DNA from: Conexibacter woesei DSM 14684
Lineage (GTDB): Bacteria > Actinomycetota > Thermoleophilia > Solirubrobacterales > Solirubrobacteraceae
Direction of reading: 5' to 3'
Assembly: GCF_000025265.1 (NCBI RefSeq)
Contig: NC_013739.1
Coordinates: forward strand, 2,604,001 to 2,668,000
DNA length: 64,000 bases
Made by a program: the position numbers and the translations under genes. Positions 47,900 through 55,676 of the stretch are shown here, piece by piece. The first letter of the stretch is position 1. Each line of letters opens with the position of its first letter. The notes beneath the pieces were generated by a model. It ran no database searches and was not told the DNA's origin. It worked only from the letters and a program-made list of their open reading frames with translations.

Positions 47900-49630
47900 T
47901 CAGGTCGGGACGACCGGCAGCTCCAGCCACGAGGCGCGCGCCGCGTCGTGGAAGACGCGCTGATGCGCGGGCGTCAGGTCGCATGCTCGCGCCTGTGCCG
48001 GATCGCCGCCGGTGTTCGGGTTGCGGTCGAAGCGGGGGAAGTTGCTGCTCGACAGCTCGAGCTGGACGCGGTGGCCGCGGCCGAAGACGATCGACGTCGG
48101 TCCGACCTCGATCGTGAACCGCTCGGGCCGGCCCGGCTCCAGCAGCCGCGTGCTGTCGAGCCCGTCGCGGCAGCGGGCGCGGAGGATGCCGTCGGTCACG
48201 CCGAGCGCGCGCCCGTCCGGCCGCACGTCGATCAGCTTGGCGGTCCAGTCGGTGTCGAGCGCGGAGCTGGCCGCGTGCAACATGAGCCGCACCGCGCCCG
48301 TCACCTCCAGCTCGTGCGGGAGCGGCGCGCTGGTGTAGAGGAGCACGTCGGGACGCGCCTGCACCGCGCGCTGGTCGCGCGCGCCGAGCGCGATCGACGC
48401 CTCGTGGCCGGGCATCAGCGTCCGCCCGCCGGTCGTCGGGACGGGGTTGGCCGGGTCGTACACATAGGTGCGCTGCGACTCGCCGGTCTCCGGCGGCTCC
48501 CACGTCAGCGACGCGTCGGCGCGCAGGTGCAGCCGGCGCGTGCGGGCGCGGGCGAGCGGCCAGTCGTCCTCGTCACGCCAGCGGTCGGCGCCCGCGACGA
48601 AGATGCGGACGGGCGGAGCGTCGGGGTCGGGCGCTTCGCCGCCGAGCACCGAGTCGAACCACCGGAGGTGCAGGTCGGTCGGGTCGAGCGCGTAGCGGCT
48701 CGCCTCCGGGCCGTAGATCAGCTCGCCGACCGCGTCGCCCCAGCCGGCGTGCGCCCACGGCCCGACCACGAGCCGCTGCGGCGCGCGGCCGGCGGCGCGC
48801 AGCGCTACGTAGCCCTCCAGCGTGCCGGGCAGGAAGACGTCGTGCCAGCCGCCGAGGTGGAGCGCCGGCACGTCGATCGCGCCGAACCGTTCGCGCGGCG
48901 AGATCGCGCGCCAGAAGTCGTCGCGCAGCGGGTGCGCGAGCCAGTCGAAGTAGGACGGCGCCAGCTCCGCCAGCAGTGGGTGGTCGGTCAGCGGCAGCCG
49001 CGCGTACGCGGCGAGCGGGTCGGCCAGCTCCGCTTCGAGCAGCTGCTCCAGCGCGGCGACGTCCTCGCCGCGCTCTCTGCGCCGCGCCAGCTCGCCGGCG
49101 GCGAGCGCGCGCGCCCAGTTGAGCGCGAAGCCGAGCTGGAACGCGCCGCCCTCGTAGAACCAGTCGTCGTGGTAGTCGGCGGCGGTGACGTGGGGGAGCA
49201 GCGCGCGCAGCGCGGGCGGCCGCTCGCCGGCCGCGAGCAGCTGCGTCGCGCCGACGTAGGAGCCGCCGTACATCGCGACGCGCCCGTCGCAGAACGGCTG
49301 CGCGGCGGCCCAGGCGACGGTCGCGGCGCCGTCGGCCGCCTCGTGCACGAGCGGCTCGAACGTCCCCTCCGACGCGTAGCGGCCGCGCACGTCCTGCACG
49401 ACGACGGCGTACCCGGCCGCGACCGCGCGCGCCGGGTCCAGCCCGGTCTGCACGACGAGCGCGAACGACTTGTCGTACGGCGTGCGCTGGAGCAGGACGG
49501 GGGCGGGCTCGCCGTCGGCCGGGCGCCAGACGTCGGCGCGCAGCGTCGTCCCGTCCGGCAGCGGGACGGGCACGTCGCGCTCGATGCGGACGTCGACCGT
49601 CGTGCGGGTCGGCCAGGCCTGCGCGCTCAT
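47900..49630 (-). CDS. CocE/NonD-family hydrolase (X-Pro dipeptidyl-peptidase S15 type)
   Basis: A 576-residue serine hydrolase. The alpha/beta core has VVQDVRGRYASEG and the nucleophile Ser124 in YGGSYVGATQ. The acid/base loop region GGWHDVFLPGTLEGY and PWAHAG match the family. The C-terminal jelly-roll domain (TSAPLPHELEVTGAVRLMLH, VQLELSSSNFPRFDRNPNTG) is diagnostic for CocE. Known members cleave cocaine, glutaryl-7-ACA or X-Pro peptides; this one may be an acylase or esterase for the operon's substrate. Its ATG overlaps the SDR stop (ATGA). Confidence 0.88.
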   Translation of the reverse strand: MSAQAWPTRTTVDVRIERDVPVPLPDGTTLRADVWRPADGEPAPVLLQRTPYDKSFALVVQTGLDPARAVAAGYAVVVQDVRGRYASEGTFEPLVHEAADGAATVAWAAAQPFCDGRVAMYGGSYVGATQLLAAGERPPALRALLPHVTAADYHDDWFYEGGAFQLGFALNWARALAAGELARRRERGEDVAALEQLLEAELADPLAAYARLPLTDHPLLAELAPSYFDWLAHPLRDDFWRAISPRERFGAIDVPALHLGGWHDVFLPGTLEGYVALRAAGRAPQRLVVGPWAHAGWGDAVGELIYGPEASRYALDPTDLHLRWFDSVLGGEAPDPDAPPVRIFVAGADRWRDEDDWPLARARTRRLHLRADASLTWEPPETGESQRTYVYDPANPVPTTGGRTLMPGHEASIALGARDQRAVQARPDVLLYTSAPLPHELEVTGAVRLMLHAASSALDTDWTAKLIDVRPDGRALGVTDGILRARCRDGLDSTRLLEPGRPERFTIEVGPTSIVFGRGHRVQLELSSSNFPRFDRNPNTGGDPAQARACDLTPAHQRVFHDAARASWLELPVVPT

Positions 49631-50502
49631 GTCGAGAGCTTGGCGGTCGCGCCGCCGTCGGCGAGGTACGTCGAGCCGGTCACTGCGGAGGCGTCGTCGC
49701 TCAGCAGGAACGTGATCACGCGCGCGATCTCGGCCGGGTCGATCACGCGCCCGATCGGCTGGCGGGCGCCCCACTCGGCGACCGCCGCGGCGGGATCGCC
49801 GGGCGAGAAGCGGTCGGCCGCCTGGTCGAGCATCGCCGTCCGCACGGCGCCGGGCGCGACCGCGTTGACGCGGATCCCGTCGCGCGCGTGGTCGAGCGCG
49901 AGCGTGCGCGTCAGCGCGACGATCGCCCCCTTCGAGGCGGCGTAGGCCGGCACCAGCTCCTGGCTCGCGAACGCCTGCGTCGAGGCGACGTTGACGATCG
50001 CGCCGCCGCCACGCTCGCGCAGCAGCGGGATCGCGTGGCGGAGGATCAGGAAGACGCCGCGCAGGTTGGTGTCGAGCTGGACGTCCCACTCCTCCTCGGT
50101 CAGCTCGTCGAGCCGCCCGTAGCGGACGACGCCGGCGCTGTTGACGACGGCGTCGAGCCCGCCGAACCGCTCCGCGACCGCGGCGACGGCGGCGCGGCAG
50201 GAGGCGCCGTCGCGGACGTCGCAGCCGAATGCCGCCACCTCGCCGCCGCCGTTGTCCGCCGCCGCCACGACCGCATCGGCGACCGCGTGAGCGGCCCGCG
50301 GGTCGAGGTCGACCGCCCCGACTCGCGCCCCCCGAGCCGCCAGCTCGCGCACCGTCGCCGCCCCGATCCCACTGCCCGCGCCCGTCACGAGCGCGACGCG
50401 GCCCGCGAAGGGGAGAGTCGCGCCGCTCGCGCCAACCGCGTCGCTCGCGCCGGCCGCGTCGCTCGCGCCGGCCGCGTCGCTCGCGCCGGCCGCGCCAGTC
50501 AC
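49627..50502 (-). CDS. Short-chain dehydrogenase/reductase with a repeat-like N-terminal extension
   Basis: A 291-residue SDR. The NAD(P)-binding loop is TGAGSGIG, followed by VDLDPRAA (an Asp here favours NAD). The catalytic set is Ser in NVASTQAF, Tyr and Lys in YAASKGA, and Asn in NSAGV. The C-terminal STYLADGGATAKL fits the classical group. Before the core lie about 30 residues made from an 18-bp unit encoding AAGASD repeated three times, directly after the GTG start. That start overlaps the upstream stop (GTGA), so the extension is probably translated. Oxidoreduction of a hydroxyl group in the operon's pathway is likely. Confidence 0.88.
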   Translation of the reverse strand: MTGAAGASDAAGASDAAGASDAVGASGATLPFAGRVALVTGAGSGIGAATVRELAARGARVGAVDLDPRAAHAVADAVVAAADNGGGEVAAFGCDVRDGASCRAAVAAVAERFGGLDAVVNSAGVVRYGRLDELTEEEWDVQLDTNLRGVFLILRHAIPLLRERGGGAIVNVASTQAFASQELVPAYAASKGAIVALTRTLALDHARDGIRVNAVAPGAVRTAMLDQAADRFSPGDPAAAVAEWGARQPIGRVIDPAEIARVITFLLSDDASAVTGSTYLADGGATAKLST

Positions 50503-51605
50503 GCCGCCGCCGCCTGTATCGCGTCCAGCCGCCCGGTCAACCGCGCGGCGATCCGCTCCGCCGGCTCGCGCTCGGCGAGCGCGCGCGCCAGCTCGGCGCC
50601 CGCCTCGCGGTGGAACGCCGGCCATGCCGGGTGCGCGGGGCGGACGTAGGCGGCCTCGATGCTGCGGCGCGTGTCGGCGTAGAAGCCGCCCGCCGCGCCG
50701 GCCAGCCGCGGTGCCGACCAGACGGCGGCATGCGCGGGCTGGCCGCCGTGCGCGAGCACGACGTCGCGCTGTGCGCGCTCCTCGCACAGCCAGGCGGCGA
50801 ACGAGGCCGCGAGCACCGCGTCCCTGCTCGACGCCGAGACGGTCAGCCCGGCGCCGCCGAGGATCGGCGCCCGCCGCCCCGCCGGTCCCGTCGGCGCCTC
50901 GCCGAAGCGCAGCTCGCCGCCCGCCAGGCCGCTGTAGCCGAACGTCAGCGGCACGTACGCGATCGGTTCGCCGGCCGCCATCCGCACCAGCAGCCGCGGC
51001 GGCGCGCTCGTCCACGACGCGGGGTGCAGCAGCGGCGTCAACTCCGCCAGCAGCTCGACCGCCGCCGCCGGCACCTCGCCGCCGAGCGCGAGCGGCTGCC
51101 CGAGCGTCGCGGCGATCGACAGCAGCGCGCAGAGCGCGTCGGCCGGCAGCAGCGGCAGCGCCACGAGCCCCGGCCGCCGACGCGCAAGCCCCAGCACGGC
51201 CGGCCACGTCTGCGGCTCCGGCTCGCCCAGCTCTCTCAGCAGCAGCGGGCGCCGCGCGCTGACCTGGCAGGCGGCGTCGACCGCGAGCGCCCACGTCGCG
51301 CCGTCCCAGCGGTAGCTGCGCCCGCTCGGCCCGACCGCCTCGCGCGCCAGCCGGCGCACGCGCTCGGCCGGCAGCAGCTCCTCCAGCGGCCGCAGCGCGT
51401 CGCGCCCGACCGCCTCCGGAATCGCCGGGTGGTCGATCACGAGCAGGTCGTAGCCGGCTGAAAGCTCGTGCAGCGGCCGGTCGTTGAAGTCGGCCAGCGG
51501 GCGGAACTCCCACGCGACGGTGACGCCCGTCAGCGCTTGCCACGCGGCGGAGGCGGCGAGCATCGGCTCGATGCAGCGCGGGTGGTCCCAGCCGATCGCG
51601 CGCAT
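50499..51605 (-). CDS. Solute-binding-protein-fold protein lacking a signal peptide
   Basis: A 368-residue protein resembling family 1 extracellular solute-binding proteins: TGVTVAWEFRPLADFNDRPLHELSAGYDLLVIDHPAI near the start, the SYRWDGATWALAVDAACQV hinge region, and a helical C-terminus. It has neither signal peptide nor lipobox, and no permease or ATPase gene is in this operon, so it probably works in the cytosol, perhaps as a ligand carrier, sensor or chaperone for a CoA-transferase. ATG at 51605 overlaps the CaiB stop (TGATG); a GTG at 51608 is the alternative. Its stop overlaps the SDR start. Confidence 0.7.
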   Translation of the reverse strand: MRAIGWDHPRCIEPMLAASAAWQALTGVTVAWEFRPLADFNDRPLHELSAGYDLLVIDHPAIPEAVGRDALRPLEELLPAERVRRLAREAVGPSGRSYRWDGATWALAVDAACQVSARRPLLLRELGEPEPQTWPAVLGLARRRPGLVALPLLPADALCALLSIAATLGQPLALGGEVPAAAVELLAELTPLLHPASWTSAPPRLLVRMAAGEPIAYVPLTFGYSGLAGGELRFGEAPTGPAGRRAPILGGAGLTVSASSRDAVLAASFAAWLCEERAQRDVVLAHGGQPAHAAVWSAPRLAGAAGGFYADTRRSIEAAYVRPAHPAWPAFHREAGAELARALAEREPAERIAARLTGRLDAIQAAAA

Positions 51606-52762
51606 CACGCCGGCTCCAGCGCTCCCAGCACCGCCGCGGTGTCCTGGCCCGCGCGCGGCACGCCGCGCCGCAGCCGCGGCGGCGTCTTGGAGAACGAGAA
51701 CGGCGAGCCGACGGTGCGGAACGTCGCGCCGGGGTCGTCGCCGACCGGCACCTCCCACAGCAGCCTGGCGTGCGCGAGCTGCGGGTCCCGCTCCAGCGCC
51801 GCGTGGTCCTGGACCGGCGCGCACCAGACGTCGTGCGCGTCGAGCAGCTCCAGCCAGCGCGCCGTCGTGTCGGTCGCGAAGTGCGCGTCGAGCAGCGCGT
51901 GGACGGTGTCGCGCTCGCTGAACGCCAGCTCGTCGCTGTCGAAGCGGTCGAGCCAGTCGACCCCGAGGATCTGCCCGAGCCGCGGCAGCGCCATCATCGC
52001 GAGCGCGAGGTGGCCGTCGCTCGTCGTGTAGATCCCGAACGGCGCCGTTCCGCCGACGTGGCCTACGTTCCCCGCCGCGCGCTCCAACGGCTCGTCGCGG
52101 TTGAGGTGGACGGTCAGCTCCTGCTGTTGCGCGGCGACGGTGCAGGAGAAGAGGTCGACCGCGACGCGCTGGCCCTCGCCGCTCGCGTCGCGGTGGCAGA
52201 CCGCCGCGAGGATCGCGGTCACGAGGTGCATCCCCGTGTACTCGTCGGCGATCCCGATCCCACACGCCATCGGCGGGTCGTCGCGCCGGCCGGTCAGCGT
52301 CAGCGCGCCCGTCATCGCCTGCGCCAGCAGGTCCTGGCCGGGGCGGCCGGCGTACGGGCCGGTCTGCCCGTAGCCGCTGGAGCTGGCGTAGACGATCCGC
52401 GGGTTGCGCTGCGCGAACGCGTCGTAGCCGAGCCCGAGCCGCTCCATCACGCCGGGGCGGAAGTTCTCGACGACGACGTCGGCGTCCTCGGCCAGGCGCA
52501 GGATCGCGGCGATCGTGTCGGGGTCCTTCAGGTCGACGGCGACCGAGCGCTTGTTGCGGTTGAACGCGAGGAACGAGTCCATCTCGCCGTGGGTGCGCGA
52601 GGCGAGGATCCCCCAGTGGCGCATCCACTCGCCGCCGGGCTTCTCGAACTTGACGACGTCGGCGCCGAGGTCGGCGAGGATCTGGGTCGCCAGCGGGCCT
52701 TGCAGCAGCTGGGTGAAGTCGAGCACTCTGAGGTGCGAGAGCGGTCCGTGCTCGTCGGTCAC
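51605..52762 (-). CDS. CaiB/BaiF-family (class III) CoA-transferase
   Basis: A 385-residue enzyme that swaps CoA between carboxylic acids. The N-terminal block LRVLDFTQLLQGPLATQILADLGA, then FNRNKRSVAVDLKDP and VVENFRPGVMERLGLGYD are diagnostic. The catalytic Asp is Asp144 in RPGQDLLAQAMTG, and GGTAPFGIYTTSDGHLALAM is the glycine loop. GTG start at 52762 overlaps the preceding CoA-transferase stop. Two CoA-transferases in one operon suggest activation of one acid and release of another. Acid identity is unknown; this class handles formyl/oxalyl, carnitine, bile acid and benzylsuccinate substrates. Confidence 0.9.
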   Translation of the reverse strand: MTDEHGPLSHLRVLDFTQLLQGPLATQILADLGADVVKFEKPGGEWMRHWGILASRTHGEMDSFLAFNRNKRSVAVDLKDPDTIAAILRLAEDADVVVENFRPGVMERLGLGYDAFAQRNPRIVYASSSGYGQTGPYAGRPGQDLLAQAMTGALTLTGRRDDPPMACGIGIADEYTGMHLVTAILAAVCHRDASGEGQRVAVDLFSCTVAAQQQELTVHLNRDEPLERAAGNVGHVGGTAPFGIYTTSDGHLALAMMALPRLGQILGVDWLDRFDSDELAFSERDTVHALLDAHFATDTTARWLELLDAHDVWCAPVQDHAALERDPQLAHARLLWEVPVGDDPGATFRTVGSPFSFSKTPPRLRRGVPRAGQDTAAVLGALEPA

Positions 52763-54531
52763 GTCGGTGGTCCTCCATCGGTGGCGGCGGCGAGCAGCTC
52801 CTCCTCGCGGTCGAGCAGCTCGTCGATCAGGGCGCCGCGCTCAGCGGCGGGGACGAAGTCGAGGCGCCGCACGCCGAGCGGGTCGACGCGCTCGCGCAGC
52901 GCGGTCAGCTCCTCGGCGGTCGGCGCGGGCGTGGTCTTCAGGTCGTCGGCGACGCGCAGCGGCCAGCCGGTCCGCTCCTTCACCTCGGCCAGCTCGACGC
53001 CGGGGTGCAGGTGGGTGAGGACGAGCGGTGCGCCGGGGTCGGCCGGGTCGCGGTCGAAGCGGCCGAGGTCGGTCAGGACCGTCATCGGGCCGGGCAGGAC
53101 GCGCGTCGCGCTACGGACGTCGACGCGCTGCACCGTGTTGCGTCTGCTCTGGCGCGGCAGGTAGAGCAGGAACGACGCGTGCAGGTTGGCGACGTCGGCC
53201 ATCCCGCCCTGGCCGGGCAGACGGATCTGACTTCCGTCGGGTCGGCGGATGCTGATGTTGTTGGTGGCGCCGGTCGCGTCGAGCTGGGCGGTGCCGACGA
53301 CCTCGTGCGTGACCCGGCCCTGCTGGTAGTACCAGTGGTAGGTCTCGTCGCCGCCGGCGTGCGCGGCGGCGCTGTCGAAGTCGAGCTGTTCCGCGAGCGA
53401 CAGCGTCATCGGCCGCCAGCCGACGTCGACCAGCCCGCCGTTGAACGACATCAGCAGCAGGTCCGGCGCCCACAGCAGCTTCGCGAGCAGGTACGCGACC
53501 GTCGGCAGCGGCGAGGCGGAGCCGACCGTCGCCACCCCACCCGCCGCGACGGTCCGAGCGAGCGCGCAGACCATCGTCTCGGCCGGGGTCGTCCTGGATT
53601 GCTGTCGTCCTGCGACACCAAGGCAGGACAACCCATGGCGGATCGCGGCGGGCGGGACCTTGGCGGCGGCGCGGGCGCGGGGGTGGGGCGCCAGCGCCGC
53701 GGCGTCGAGCGGCGCGTCGGGGTCCGCGGCGAGCGCTCTGAGGCGGCGCAGGTCGGCGGCGTAGTGGGGGAGGGAGGAGGTCGGGTACGCGCCGTCGGGG
53801 GCGAGCGCGACGCCGCTGACGAACGTCCGCGGGATCACGAACGCGCCCGGCGCGCCCAGCTCGCCGACGGCGACGCGCTCCTCGACGGTGACGAGCAGGC
53901 GGTCGGCGGCGAACAGCAGCGAGCGGTCGAGCCCGCCGGCGCCGCGCAGCTCGACGTTGCCGGCGTCGTCGGCGCGGGAGGCGTGTAGCAGGACGTGGTC
54001 GAGCTGGAGCGCGGGGACGAGGTCGACCGCCCCGGCGGCCCCGGCCGCGCCGGCCGCGCCGCTCGCGCCGGCCGCCCCGCTCGCATCGCCCCCGGTCGGC
54101 CGTGACCAACCGGAGCCGAGATCGGTCCCCGCGAGCTGCTGCATCGGCTCGAACGGGAGCCGGCGGCTGCGCGCGTTCAACGCGCTGATCATGCCGAGCG
54201 CCGTCCACTCCTCCAGCTCCAGCTCGCCCCGCTCGATCGCGCGGCGGAAGCGCGGCGCGAGCCCGAAGACGTCGAGGCTGGAGAACGTCAGCTCGGCGCG
54301 TGCGACGGCGCCGGCGTCGAGCAGCAGCTCGAGCGCGAGCCCGCCGCCCCAGGCGACGTACGTCAGCTCGCGGCGGCCGGCGCGGCGCAGCTCCAGCAGC
54401 TGGGCGACCGGGATCCGCGTGAAGTGGAAGCCGCCGACGCCGACCCGCGCACCGTCGCCGACGTCGCTCAGCAGCGCCTCGACCGACGGACACCACGGCG
54501 CGGAACCCTCGAAGAAAACCGGTTTCCTCAC
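52759..54531 (-). CDS. Fused A/B-subunit CoA-transferase (glutaconate/IpdAB-like) carrying an in-frame palindromic element
   Basis: A 590-residue protein joining the A (about 1-295) and B (about 317-590) halves of a class I-type CoA-transferase. A-half landmarks are VGVGGFHFTRIPVAQL and a glycine-rich loop; the B half begins PAETMVCALARTVAAGGVATVGSAS. The linker at residues ~300-315 is encoded by a copy of the 47-bp palindromic repeat, read in frame. Where class I enzymes carry S-E-N-G with the catalytic Glu, this B half reads MSFNGGLVDVG, so classical CoA transfer may be lost; a ring-hydrolase role as in IpdAB is an alternative. A G/A/S-rich insert lies near residue 150. GTG at 54531 starts the operon next to the LacI-type operator. 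Confidence 0.8.
   Translation of the reverse strand: MRKPVFFEGSAPWCPSVEALLSDVGDGARVGVGGFHFTRIPVAQLLELRRAGRRELTYVAWGGGLALELLLDAGAVARAELTFSSLDVFGLAPRFRRAIERGELELEEWTALGMISALNARSRRLPFEPMQQLAGTDLGSGWSRPTGGDASGAAGASGAAGAAGAAGAVDLVPALQLDHVLLHASRADDAGNVELRGAGGLDRSLLFAADRLLVTVEERVAVGELGAPGAFVIPRTFVSGVALAPDGAYPTSSLPHYAADLRRLRALAADPDAPLDAAALAPHPRARAAAKVPPAAIRHGLSCLGVAGRQQSRTTPAETMVCALARTVAAGGVATVGSASPLPTVAYLLAKLLWAPDLLLMSFNGGLVDVGWRPMTLSLAEQLDFDSAAAHAGGDETYHWYYQQGRVTHEVVGTAQLDATGATNNISIRRPDGSQIRLPGQGGMADVANLHASFLLYLPRQSRRNTVQRVDVRSATRVLPGPMTVLTDLGRFDRDPADPGAPLVLTHLHPGVELAEVKERTGWPLRVADDLKTTPAPTAEELTALRERVDPLGVRRLDFVPAAERGALIDELLDREEELLAAATDGGPPT
53587..53633. repeat. 47-bp palindromic dispersed element, copy B, inside a coding region
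   Basis: It begins GGTCGTCCTGGATTG and ends CAAGGCAGGACAACC; the arms pair at 12 of 15 positions and the shared core CTGCGACACCAAG is identical to copy A (9729-9775). Overall about 39 of 47 bases agree and the length is the same. On the coding (minus) strand it is free of stops and adds the linker GLSCLGVAGRQQSRTT between the two halves of the CoA-transferase. Confidence 0.8.
54513..54528. promoter_or_regulatory. LacI-type operator at the operon start
   Basis: AGAAAACCGGTTTCCT is a 16-bp palindrome with one mismatched pair and a perfect core AAACCGGTTT (54516-54525). The CG-centred symmetry is characteristic of LacI-family sites. It covers codons 2-7 of the fused CoA-transferase, just downstream of the expected transcription start, where binding would block elongation. 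The divergent LacI gene at 54645 is the likely source of the repressor. Confidence 0.7.
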
Positions 54532-54538
54532 GGTCGAG

Positions 54539-54568
54539 ACTGTAATCTTGCGCCGATGCGGATGTCAA
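54539..54568 (-). promoter_or_regulatory. Promoter of the CoA-transferase operon, probably leaderless
   Basis: On the minus strand TTGACA (54568-54563) and TACAGT (54544-54539) are separated by 18 bases, close to the housekeeping consensus of actinobacteria (TTGACA, TAnnnT). Transcription should begin about seven bases on, at or next to the GTG at 54531, and no ribosome site is visible, so the mRNA is likely leaderless. The rest of the 113-bp divergent gap holds the GGGGAG ribosome site of the LacI gene. Confidence 0.65.
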
Positions 54569-54644
54569 GGGGAGCGAGCGCGATTCGTGCGCGGAGAGCG
54601 GCGCGGCGGGGAGCGTGCGCGGCGGCGCGGCGGGGAGACGTCGC

Positions 54645-55655
54645 GTGAGCGCGCAGCGGCGACCGCGGCTGGAGGAGGTCGCGGATGCGGCGGGGGTCTC
54701 GAAGTCGATCGCCTCGCGGGTGCTCAACGGCGACCCGACCGTCTCGGTCCGCGACGAGACGCGGCAGCGGATCGCCGCCGTCGCGCGCGAGCTGGGCTAC
54801 CGTCCGCACCCGGTCGCCCGCGCGCTCGCAAGCGCGGAGACCGGGGCGCTGGCGCTGCTCGTGCCGGCGTTCGACAACCCGGCGTACACCGACCTGATCC
54901 GCGGCGCCTACGGCCGCGCCCGCGAGCGCGGCTACGTCCTGCTCGCCGCCGAGGACTCCGAGGGCCAGCAGGCCGATGGCTCCTTCACCGAGCTGGTCCG
55001 CGCCGGCCGCATCGACGGTCTGCTGATCGCCTCCGCGCTCCCGGCCAGACCGCTGCTGGCGGCGCTGGAGCGCCACTGGGTCCCGCACGTCTTCGTCAAT
55101 CGCGCGGTGCCGGGCGCGGTCGCCAACGTCGTGCTCGACGTCGAGCGCGCCAGCCGGCTCGCGCTCGACCACCTCGTCGGGCTCGGGCACGAGCGGCTCG
55201 GCCACGTCGCGGGCCTGAGAGCGATCGAGTCGGCGAGGCGGCGCGAGGAGGCGTTCCTCGACGCCGCCCACGCGCGCGGCCTGGAGCCGGTCGTCGTGCG
55301 CGCCGCCTTCTCGGCCGCCGGCGGCGCCGAGGCGGCCCGCAGACTGCTCGCGAGGCACCCCGACGTGACCGCCCTCTGGGTCAGCTCGTTCGAGCAGGCG
55401 CTCGGCGCCCTGCGCGCCGCCGCCGACGCCGGCCGCGACGTGCCCGGCGACCTGTCGGTGCTGGCGTTCGAGAACGTCCCGCTCGCCGACTACACGCTGC
55501 CGCGCCTGACGACGATCGCGATGCCGATGCGCGAGCTGGGCGCGGCGTCGGTCGACGTGCTGCTGGATCAGCTCGGCGGCGCGCCGCCGCAGATCCACCA
55601 GCTGCCGACCGAGCCGCGCCTGGTCGTGCGCGACTCGACGAGGCCGCCGCGCTGA
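54645..55655 (+). CDS. LacI-family transcriptional regulator
   Basis: A 336-residue repressor. The N-terminal helix-turn-helix and hinge helix are RPRLEEVADAAGVSKSIASRVLNGDPTVS and RELGYRPHPVARAL. The periplasmic-binding-like core starts ALALLVPAFDNPAYTDLIRGA and ends LTTIAMPMRELGAASVDVLL, the usual C-subdomain. GTG at 54645 has GGGGAG upstream; an earlier in-frame GTG would add ten Arg/Gly-rich residues. It faces the six-gene CoA-transferase operon and probably represses it through the AAACCGGTTT site until an inducer, likely a sugar-like compound, binds. Confidence 0.9.
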   Translation: MSAQRRPRLEEVADAAGVSKSIASRVLNGDPTVSVRDETRQRIAAVARELGYRPHPVARALASAETGALALLVPAFDNPAYTDLIRGAYGRARERGYVLLAAEDSEGQQADGSFTELVRAGRIDGLLIASALPARPLLAALERHWVPHVFVNRAVPGAVANVVLDVERASRLALDHLVGLGHERLGHVAGLRAIESARRREEAFLDAAHARGLEPVVVRAAFSAAGGAEAARRLLARHPDVTALWVSSFEQALGALRAAADAGRDVPGDLSVLAFENVPLADYTLPRLTTIAMPMRELGAASVDVLLDQLGGAPPQIHQLPTEPRLVVRDSTRPPR

Positions 55656-55676
55656 CGCGGCGGCCTCGCGAGCGTC

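Noticed and set aside
43904-49945. An uninterrupted plus-strand frame of about 2000 codons
   Set aside because: It runs opposite or out of frame to well-supported genes (MocR, MFS, glycosidase, CocE). Its translation is Arg/Ala-rich without domains. Long antisense open frames are expected at this GC content.
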